The notes below the pieces were generated by a model that was not told the origin of the DNA, made no database searches, and worked only from the letters and a program-made list of their open reading frames with translations. Shown piece by piece: positions 25,113 to 30,120 of a stretch of 30,120 nucleotides of DNA. Each line of letters opens with the position of its first letter. Within the stretch, counting starts at the first letter, position 1. The stretch is from Amoebophilaceae bacterium (GTDB lineage Bacteria; Bacteroidota; Bacteroidia; Cytophagales; Amoebophilaceae). The stretch covers positions 1 through 30,120 of the forward strand of contig JALRAY010000003.1 of NCBI GenBank assembly GCA_023257955.1. The letters run 5' to 3'. Position numbers and translations under genes: made by a program.

Positions 25113-25231
25113 GTTGAAATTTAATCATCAAATAAGTTGCAGTGCTGCATAGCTGATTATCTGCAGAACCTAGTTTAAAGCATGCATGATATGCCTCAAA
25201 AAATAAAACAAAGAATAAGCAAGGAAAGTTA

Positions 25232-25987
25232 ATGGGACAAAAAGTAAATCCAAATAATCTTCGGTTGGGCTATATTAGAGAGTGGGAATCTAATTGGATA
25301 GCGAGTAAAAAAGACTATACAGCAAAGCTCATAGAAGACCACAAAATTCGTACATATCTCAATGCTAGGTTGTCGAGATCTGGTATCGCCAAAATCATTA
25401 TAGAGCGCACATTACAAAGGATTGTTATTAATCTCCATAGTTCTAAGCCAGGCATGATTATTGGTAAAAGTGGGGCAGAAGTCGAGCGGATTAAAGAAGA
25501 ACTTGCTAAATTGACTGCTAAAGAGATATACATCAATGTTTTAGAAATTAAGCGTCCAGAAGTAGAAGCACGATTAGTTGCTGCCTCTATAGCGCAACAG
25601 ATACAAGCGCGGGTAGCTTACAAAAAAGTTGTAAAACAAGCACTAGCCGCTACTATGCGTGCAGGGGCACAAGGCATCAAAGTTAGTATCTCAGGTAGAT
25701 TAGGAGGAGTGGAAATAGCCAGGAGTGAACAATTTAAAGAAGGCCGAGTGCCGTTACACACCTTGCGTGCTGACATTGATTATGCCTTGGAAGAAGCGCA
25801 AACTACCTATGGAAAAATAGGTATAAAAGTATGGATATTTAGAAAAGAAGTTTACGAGCGTATGGATACATCTGATAGCAGCGTCTCTTCAAAAATTACT
25901 ACTCCAGATAATAAATTTGCTGGCCAAAATCCTTTGAGAAAACATCAACGAAGCTATACAAGCATCCGTCAGCACAAAGGATTATAA
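25232..25987 (+). CDS. rpsC: 30S ribosomal protein S3
   Basis: S3 forms part of the mRNA entry channel. The 251 residues start MGQKVNPNNLRLGYIREWESNW. The KH type-2 domain has the GMIIGKSGAEVERIKEEL loop, and the C-terminal domain has ISGRLGGVEIARSEQFKEGRVPLHTLRADIDYALEEAQTTYGKIGIKVWI. The tail after about 213 is low complexity (Ser/Thr/Lys). No defect is visible. Confidence 0.96.
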   Translation: MGQKVNPNNLRLGYIREWESNWIASKKDYTAKLIEDHKIRTYLNARLSRSGIAKIIIERTLQRIVINLHSSKPGMIIGKSGAEVERIKEELAKLTAKEIYINVLEIKRPEVEARLVAASIAQQIQARVAYKKVVKQALAATMRAGAQGIKVSISGRLGGVEIARSEQFKEGRVPLHTLRADIDYALEEAQTTYGKIGIKVWIFRKEVYERMDTSDSSVSSKITTPDNKFAGQNPLRKHQRSYTSIRQHKGL

Positions 25988-26013
25988 CATCTTGCAAGAA
26001 TTTATAGTAAATC

Positions 26014-26439
26014 ATGTTACAGCCTAAAAGAACAAAATATAGAAAGGTACAGAAAGGTAGAGTAAAAGGACTAGCCCATAGAGGAAGTACTTTGGCCTTT
26101 GGTACTTTTGGTATTAAAGCCCTAGAATCTGTGCGACTTACAGCTAGACAGATAGAAGCCTCTCGTATCGCAATCACACGTGCTATGAAGCGACAAGGGA
26201 AAGTATGGATTAGGGTTTTTCCAGATAAACCCATTACCAAAAAACCGGCAGAGGTACGTATGGGGAAAGGTAAAGGTTCCTTAGAATATTGGGCGGCGGT
26301 CGTAAAACCAGGTAGAATACTGTTTGAAATAGAAGGTGTAGATAGAACTATAGCCCAAGAAGCAGTTCGACTTGCCTCACATAAACTGCCTATCAGAGTT
26401 AAATTTATAGTCCATAAAGATTATATCAATGAAAGATAA
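26014..26439 (+). CDS. rplP: 50S ribosomal protein L16
   Basis: L16 helps organise the A-site region of the 50S. The 141 residues start MLQPKRTKYRKVQKGRVKG and contain the family signatures RIAITRAMKRQGKVWIRVFPDKPITKKPAEVRMGKGKG and LEYWAAVVKPGRILFEIEG. Length is typical. It sits 26 bases after rpsC and 3 bases before rpmC. Confidence 0.96.
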   Translation: MLQPKRTKYRKVQKGRVKGLAHRGSTLAFGTFGIKALESVRLTARQIEASRIAITRAMKRQGKVWIRVFPDKPITKKPAEVRMGKGKGSLEYWAAVVKPGRILFEIEGVDRTIAQEAVRLASHKLPIRVKFIVHKDYINER

Positions 26440-26442
26440 TAG

Positions 26443-26640
26443 ATGAAGTACTCCGAAATTATATCACTATCAAGCGAAGAAAGAAGGCACAAGATAGAAG
26501 AAGAGAGCTTAAACTTAAGAAAAATGAAGTTTGCGCATGCCATCACTCCTCTTGAAAATCCCATGCAAATTAAACGTACAAGACGTTTGCTAGCGAAGCT
26601 CAAGACTGCGCAGACCGCTAGCTTACAAATGAGTAAATAA
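26443..26640 (+). CDS. rpmC: 50S ribosomal protein L29
   Basis: L29 is a small two-helix protein at the tunnel exit beside L23. The 65 residues contain EISLSSEERRHKIEEESLNLRKMKFAHA and NPMQIKRTRRLLAKLKT, the usual helix-turn-helix with the conserved N-P/I-R-x-x-R-R region. A 60-base gap precedes rpsQ. Confidence 0.92.
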   Translation: MKYSEIISLSSEERRHKIEEESLNLRKMKFAHAITPLENPMQIKRTRRLLAKLKTAQTASLQMSK

Positions 26641-26700
26641 TATTCTATTGCTTCATCATCCATTAGCGTATCACTACACACCCATATTTTATAAAACTTT

Positions 26701-26955
26701 ATGCTTAGAAAGTATAAGAAAGAAAAAACAGGCAAAGTCATCAGCAGTAAAAGCAACAAAACCATCACGGTATTAGTTGAGCGGAAAGTAAAACATCCCC
26801 TGTATGGTAAGTTTATCAAGAAACATAAAAAGATAATGGCTCATGATGAGCAGAATACATGCCAAGAAGGCGATTGGGTAAAAATTGTAGAAACGCGTCC
26901 TTTGAGCAAAAACAAAACGTGGCGATTAAAAGATATCCTTATAAAAACTAAATAA
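26701..26955 (+). CDS. rpsQ: 30S ribosomal protein S17
   Basis: S17 is a primary 16S rRNA binder with an OB fold. The 84 residues read KEKTGKVISSKSNKTITVLVERKVKHPLYGKFIKKHKKIMAHDE, then GDWVKIVETRPLSKNKTWRL, covering the whole family pattern. rplN starts 2 bases after its stop. Confidence 0.95.
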   Translation: MLRKYKKEKTGKVISSKSNKTITVLVERKVKHPLYGKFIKKHKKIMAHDEQNTCQEGDWVKIVETRPLSKNKTWRLKDILIKTK

Positions 26956-26957
26956 AT

Positions 26958-27326
26958 ATGGTACAACAAGAAACAAGATTGCTTGTTGCCGATAATAGTG
27001 GCGCAAAAGAAGTGCAATGTATACGTGTATTAGGAGGTACTGGTAGAAGATACGCTAGCGTAGGAGACAATATTGTGGTGAGCGTAAAATCCGCTAGACC
27101 CAATGGTAATATTAAAAAAGGCACCGTATCCAAAGCCGTTATCGTAAGAACTAAAAAAGAAGTGCGTCGGAAAGACGGTTCCTATATACGATTCGATGAT
27201 AATGCAGCCGTGTTATTGCAAAACAATCAAGAACTACGAGGTACCCGTATTTTTGGTCCTGTAGCAAGAGAGTTACGGGAAAAGAATTTTATGAAAATAG
27301 CATCCTTGGCACCAGAAGTACTATAA
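26958..27326 (+). CDS. rplN: 50S ribosomal protein L14
   Basis: L14 forms an intersubunit bridge. The 122 residues start MVQQETRLLVADNSGAKEVQCIRVLGG and include the signature SAVRPNGNI-like VKSARPNGNIKKGTVSKAVIVRTKKEVRRKDGSYIRFDDNAAVLL, then GTRIFGPVARELREKNFMKIASLAPEVL. This is full length and highly conserved. It begins the spc-type part of the run. Confidence 0.96.
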   Translation: MVQQETRLLVADNSGAKEVQCIRVLGGTGRRYASVGDNIVVSVKSARPNGNIKKGTVSKAVIVRTKKEVRRKDGSYIRFDDNAAVLLQNNQELRGTRIFGPVARELREKNFMKIASLAPEVL

Positions 27327-27330
27327 GACT

Positions 27331-27678
27331 ATGCAAAGCAGTAACAACAAACATCATCAAGGCAACAAAATACACATCAAAAAAGGCGATACCGTGCGTG
27401 TACTTGCTGGTAATGATCGTAAAAAAGAAGGAATCGTATTAAAAGTCTTCCCTAAGAGCTATAGAGCCGTAGTGGAAGGTATACATATTGTTTCCAAACA
27501 CAGAAAACCTACTTCTAAAAAGCCGCAAGGTGAAATTTTAAAAGTAGAGGCTCCTATGCATATCAGTAACCTTATGCTTGTTAACCCTGCTACAGGCAAG
27601 GCTGAACGCGTTGGCAGAAAAGCCAATGAAGCAGGTAAGCTACAACGGTACTTCAAAAAAACAGGCCATTTTATATAA
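27331..27678 (+). CDS. rplX: 50S ribosomal protein L24
   Basis: L24 starts 50S assembly. The 115 residues have the KOW motif in IHIKKGDTVRVLAGNDRKKEGIVLKVFPKSYRAVVEGIHIVSKHRKP, then a second half with EAPMHISNLMLVNPATGKAERVG. Length is as in other Bacteroidota. It lies 4 bases after rplN and 3 bases before rplE. Confidence 0.95.
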   Translation: MQSSNNKHHQGNKIHIKKGDTVRVLAGNDRKKEGIVLKVFPKSYRAVVEGIHIVSKHRKPTSKKPQGEILKVEAPMHISNLMLVNPATGKAERVGRKANEAGKLQRYFKKTGHFI

Positions 27679-27681
27679 GCT

Positions 27682-28233
27682 ATGATAGTCCCAAGATTAC
27701 AACACAAATACTTTCAAGAAATTGTTCCTGAATTACAAAAACAATTTCAACTAACCTCTTGCATGCAAGTACCTAGATTAGAGAAAATATGTATCAATCA
27801 AGGTGTGGGTGCAGGTGTTCAGGATAAAAAACTCATTGATATCGCTGTAGAGGAGTTAACGACTATCACAGGCCAAAAAGCAGTTCCTAGAAAAGCCAAA
27901 AAATCTATATCCAACTTTAAACTACGTGAAGGCGTAGCTATTGGCGCAGCCGTTACCTTGCGGGGTAAAAGAATGTACGAATTTTTGGATCGGCTTATTA
28001 CCATATCCTTACCACGAGTAAGGGACTTTAGAGGAGTCAGTGAAAAAAGTTTTGACGGAAGAGGTAACTACACACTAGGAATCAATGAACAAATTATCTT
28101 TCCTGAAATTAGTATCGATAAAGTAAATAAATTGAAGGGCATCAGCATTACCTTCGTCATCAACACTACTAATAATCAAATGGCATATAGTCTCCTGAAA
28201 TCTTTGGGCATGCCTTTTAAAAACAAGCAATAA
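27682..28233 (+). CDS. rplE: 50S ribosomal protein L5
   Basis: L5 binds 5S rRNA in the central protuberance. The 183 residues contain VPRLEKICINQGVGAG, TGQKAVPRKAKKSISNFKLREG, GAAVTLRGKRMYEFLDRLITISLPRVRDFRG and NYTLGINEQIIFPEI, all family signatures. Complete. rpsN follows 10 bases on. Confidence 0.96.
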   Translation: MIVPRLQHKYFQEIVPELQKQFQLTSCMQVPRLEKICINQGVGAGVQDKKLIDIAVEELTTITGQKAVPRKAKKSISNFKLREGVAIGAAVTLRGKRMYEFLDRLITISLPRVRDFRGVSEKSFDGRGNYTLGINEQIIFPEISIDKVNKLKGISITFVINTTNNQMAYSLLKSLGMPFKNKQ

Positions 28234-28243
28234 CCAGAACTAG

Positions 28244-28513
28244 ATGGCTAAAGAATCCATAAAAGCACGTAATCGAAAACGACAATACTTAGTAGATCGC
28301 TATGCCGCTAAAAGAGCGCAGCTAAAAGCAAACAAAGATTATGTAGCGTTAGATAAATTACCCAAGAATTCCTCCCCCACAAGAGTCCGCAATAGATGCC
28401 AAATAACAGGAAGAGGAAGAGGATACATGCGCAAATTTGGAATTTCAAGACTCGTATTCCGCGATTGGGCTTCCCAAGGAAAACTACCTGGCGTCACGAA
28501 GGTAAGTTGGTAG
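28244..28513 (+). CDS. rpsN: 30S ribosomal protein S14, zinc-independent form
   Basis: S14 sits in the 30S head. The 89-residue long form has no Cys-x-x-Cys zinc sites (one Cys only) and ends with the signature RVRNRCQITGRGRGYMRKFGISRLVFRDWASQGKLPGVTKVSW. In most genomes rpsH follows. Here a hairpin and insertion-sequence debris follow, so the spc block is broken at this point. Confidence 0.95.
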   Translation: MAKESIKARNRKRQYLVDRYAAKRAQLKANKDYVALDKLPKNSSPTRVRNRCQITGRGRGYMRKFGISRLVFRDWASQGKLPGVTKVSW

Positions 28514-28525
28514 CCTAGTGGCGCT

Positions 28526-28544
28526 ATAGGTAGGAGTTACCTAT
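28526..28544 (+). terminator. Hairpin after rpsN
   Basis: A perfect 7-bp stem (ATAGGTA / TACCTAT) with a 5-base loop lies 12 bases past the rpsN stop, followed by TATTATTATTAG rather than a solid T-run. It plausibly ends the ribosomal transcript at its new 3' end. Confidence 0.5.
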
Positions 28545-28731
28545 TATTATTAGTTCCCATATTTACTGTCATATTCACAGATAAGAACTGGTTATGTCTG
28601 CTAATCTTTTTAGCGCTATTTACTTGAACGACAGTAGCCACATAGTAAGTATCAATACATTGCCTTTTACACATCTTCTCCTTTCCGATTAGCTCTCTGT
28701 TGTCTTGCAACATAAGCACCATATCAGTCAT
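28537..28731 (-). pseudogene. Possible gene remnant of unknown type
   Basis: A 64-residue frame from ATG 28731 stays open upstream to about 28831, where a stop occurs. I recognise no family in it (YYVATVVQVNSAKKISRHNQF is the most protein-like part). It overlaps the rpsN hairpin at its 3' end. It may be a leftover tail of a gene moved here by rearrangement, or chance. Confidence 0.2.
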
Positions 28732-28771
28732 TCATCTTCCTTCCTACTTCTTTCACCCAGCAAGCATAAAT

Positions 28772-28820
28772 TTTATTTCCTTTTATGAAGAGCCGCGAAG
28801 CTCTTTCAATGGAAAATAAA
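28772..28820. repeat. Long imperfect hairpin
   Basis: The inner stem AAGAGC (28788-28793) pairs with GCTCTT (28800-28805). The outer arms TTTATTTCC (28772-28780) and GGAAAATAAA (28811-28820) also pair with one bulge. It lies between the ribosomal run and the IS66 remnant and could be a terminator facing either way or a mobile-element end. Confidence 0.5.
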
Positions 28821-28879
28821 GTTTTAAACTATTCCATGCATATGACTATGAAAAAGCTTACCCCAAATAACATTCCACA

Positions 28880-28892
28880 GTAACTACTCAGG
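28880..28892 (-). mobile_element. IS66-type terminal sequence, element a
   Basis: GTAACTACTCAGG occurs here and again at 29131-29143. IS66-family ends characteristically start GTAA. It lies 8 bases beyond the stop of the IS66 transposase fragment, where the 3' end of the element is expected. Confidence 0.65.
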
Positions 28893-28899
28893 GGCCCCG

Positions 28900-29130
28900 C
28901 TAGGAGACAGCATAAATAGCTTTCAAGATATTTTGTTGTTGTTTTTGAGCAGTTGAGAAAAATTCTCTGACAATGCAAAAGTTATCTACCCCAGAGGTTG
29001 TTCTAAAACCTCCAGAAATTTTTTGTTTGAGCTTAACTATACGGATATCCTGCTCAGCTTGATTATTGGTAAAGGAACTTCTACTTGACGTTTAATCTCA
29101 TAGGGTTTAATTGTGCTATTATTTTTATTC
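28900..29130 (-). pseudogene. IS66-family transposase C-terminal fragment with frameshift
   Basis: On the minus strand, ending at TAG 28900, the frame reads SFTNNQAEQDIRIVKLKQK, then ISGGFRTTSGVDNFCIVREFFSTAQKQQQNILKA. This is the strongly conserved NNQAE(R/Q)DIR end of IS66 transposases (TnpC). Upstream, KPYEIKRQVEVP is in another frame, so one base has been lost around 29077. The fragment ends abruptly at 29130, where another IS66-type terminus begins. It is non-functional debris, probably from insertion and deletion. Confidence 0.85.
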
Positions 29131-29270
29131 GTAACTACTCAGGTACCATAAACACCATTTACAGGCTTCAAGGCGTGATTGAAAAATGTTAGAGTAGCTA
29201 ATTTGTTGCATTTTCTTCTTTTTTCTTATCAAATGCAAGGGTTGATCGGACATTCCGCACCTGGATTTAT
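29131..29270 (-). mobile_element. Second IS66-type right end, truncated
   Basis: It starts with the same 13-base GTAACTACTCAGG. Inside, on the minus strand, a short frame (NKLATLTFFNHALKPVNGVYGT) ends with TGA within the terminus, at the same place relative to the end as in element a. It appears to be the tail of a different IS66 copy that landed in, or recombined with, element a. The inner boundary is uncertain; 29270 is approximate, near where the next element seems to begin. Confidence 0.45.
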
Positions 29271-29336
29271 AAAAATAAGGAATAAATTTTTTGGTGTAAA
29301 AAAACCATGTATCTTCAGTTAAAGAAGCTTAACAAA

Positions 29337-30120
29337 ATGGCTAACTGCAAGGATATTATGGAAAAAACTACTTTATCAACCGAGAATTTATCAACCTCTT
29401 TAATAGATCACTTAGGCTTAGTAGCCGATTAAATAGATCAGCTGAACTTGATAGGTCTCATAGATGAGCGTTTACCTATAACGGGTAATGGCAGTAAAAC
29501 ATCAATGGGCGAAAGAGTTGCCGCCATGGTTTTAAATGGCTTAGGTTTTGTGGATACGCGCCTCTACATGTTTCCTAAATTTTTAGAGAAAAGACCTGTT
29601 TCTAGACTCTTTGGCAGGAAAATGGATGCCGCATGGTTTAATGATGATAGTCTAGGCCGTTGTTTAGATGCTATTGCTGAATATGGAGTCACAAAATTAT
29701 TTACAGAATTGAGCTTTAGTATTGCCCAGCAACACAACTTGTTTGGGAAGAGTATCCATTTTGATACAACAAGCTTGCAACTTGAAGGCGCATACACGAA
29801 TACTGAAGCATCTACTGATCCTCAAGCAGTTATACCTGCTTATGGTTATTCTAAATCATGCCGTGATGATTTAAAGCAAATGATTCTTAATCTGGCCACA
29901 ACAGGCAAAAGCAATTTCCCTATCTGGATGGAGCCACATTCCGGTAATGCCTCTGATACAACGGTTTTACCTGATGCTATCGCGCGTATGAATGATCTAT
30001 GTGAGCAACTCAAGATGTCTGAATCGTTTTTGTACGTAGCCGATGCTGCCGCTTATGCGAATCTCATCCAATATTCAGATAAAGTAAATTGGTTATCAAG
30101 AGTTCCTGCCACCCTTACTG
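29337..30120 (+). pseudogene. IS1634-type transposase with in-frame stop, 3' end beyond the window
   Basis: From ATG 29337 (or 29358) the frame reads STSLIDHLGLVAD, meets TAA at 29430, then continues in the same frame to the window edge (229 further codons): IDQLNLIGLIDERL, AAMVLNGLGFVDTRLYMFPKF, FNDDSLGRCLDAIAEYGVTKLF, then HFDTTSLQLEGAY. This is the DUF4277 start plus the first DDE aspartate (FDTTS), and later VADAAAYA with the second Asp, as in IS1634/IS4-group transposases. The stop truncates the product after 31 residues. Restart at ATG 29503 would remove the DUF4277 beginning. Otherwise the sequence is well preserved, so the damage is recent or the stop is read through. Confidence 0.8.

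Larger units (their letters stand above)
28821..29336. other. Insertion-sequence debris between rpsN and the IS1634-type element
   Basis: Apart from the IS66 pieces above, 28821-28879 and 29271-29336 hold AT-rich sequence with no gene. The left end of the IS1634-type element should lie around 29250-29290 (GGACATTCCGCACCTGG is a candidate), but its partner end is outside the window, so it cannot be confirmed. Confidence 0.5.

Noticed and set aside
25138..25149. TGCAGTGCTGCA palindrome in the rplV-rpsC gap as a regulatory site
   Set aside because: It is short, has no second copy seen, and no known ribosomal control site matches it.

Overview
This window looks like the chromosome of a host-dependent Bacteroidota bacterium of the Amoebophilaceae type (Cardinium or Amoebophilus relatives). 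The housekeeping proteins have Bacteroidota form: a zinc-finger-free TopA ending in glycine-rich repeats, a eukaryote-like NrdA/NrdB pair, and gene starts with no clear Shine-Dalgarno sequence. Two predicted lipoproteins share a nearly identical leader ending in LLTSCGG. Accessory stretches hold an ADP-ribosyltransferase remnant, a P-loop GTPase with a coiled coil, an Rpn-type nuclease and decayed insertion sequences. The assignment is inference from protein character; no database was searched.

Layout. 1-5312 is on the minus strand: a truncated Rpn-family PD-(D/E)XK nuclease, rpsA and topA. 5711-7679 is a decayed lipoprotein locus: a repeat-bearing lipoprotein whose C-terminal CxxC domain lies in the -1 frame, followed by a second broken copy of that domain. 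7776-11267 carries nrdB and nrdA. 11410-14703 is a disrupted locus that reads in order as lipoprotein leader, PARP-like ADP-ribosyltransferase, P-loop GTPase, alanine/glutamine-rich coiled coil and a C-terminal domain I do not recognise. 14704-15837 is a repeat-rich island around a small GIY-YIG ORF. 15838-20555 holds argS and uvrA.

20695-28513 is a long ribosomal protein run: rpsF-rpsR-rplI joined directly to rplC-rplD-rplW-rplB-rpsS-rplV-rpsC-rplP-rpmC-rpsQ-rplN-rplX-rplE-rpsN. rpsJ is absent from the head of the S10 block. The spc block stops after rpsN, where insertion-sequence debris begins: two IS66-type ends, then an IS1634-type transposase with an in-frame stop that runs off the window.

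How it fits together. The conserved genes supply translation, dNTP synthesis, DNA topology and excision repair, and all look intact. The accessory loci look like exported host-interaction proteins undergoing decay or recoding. The most notable pattern is that two unrelated accessory genes each change to the -1 frame exactly at a U-UUU-UUN slippery heptamer. That could be programmed frameshifting, transcriptional slippage, or simple loss of one T from a homopolymer.
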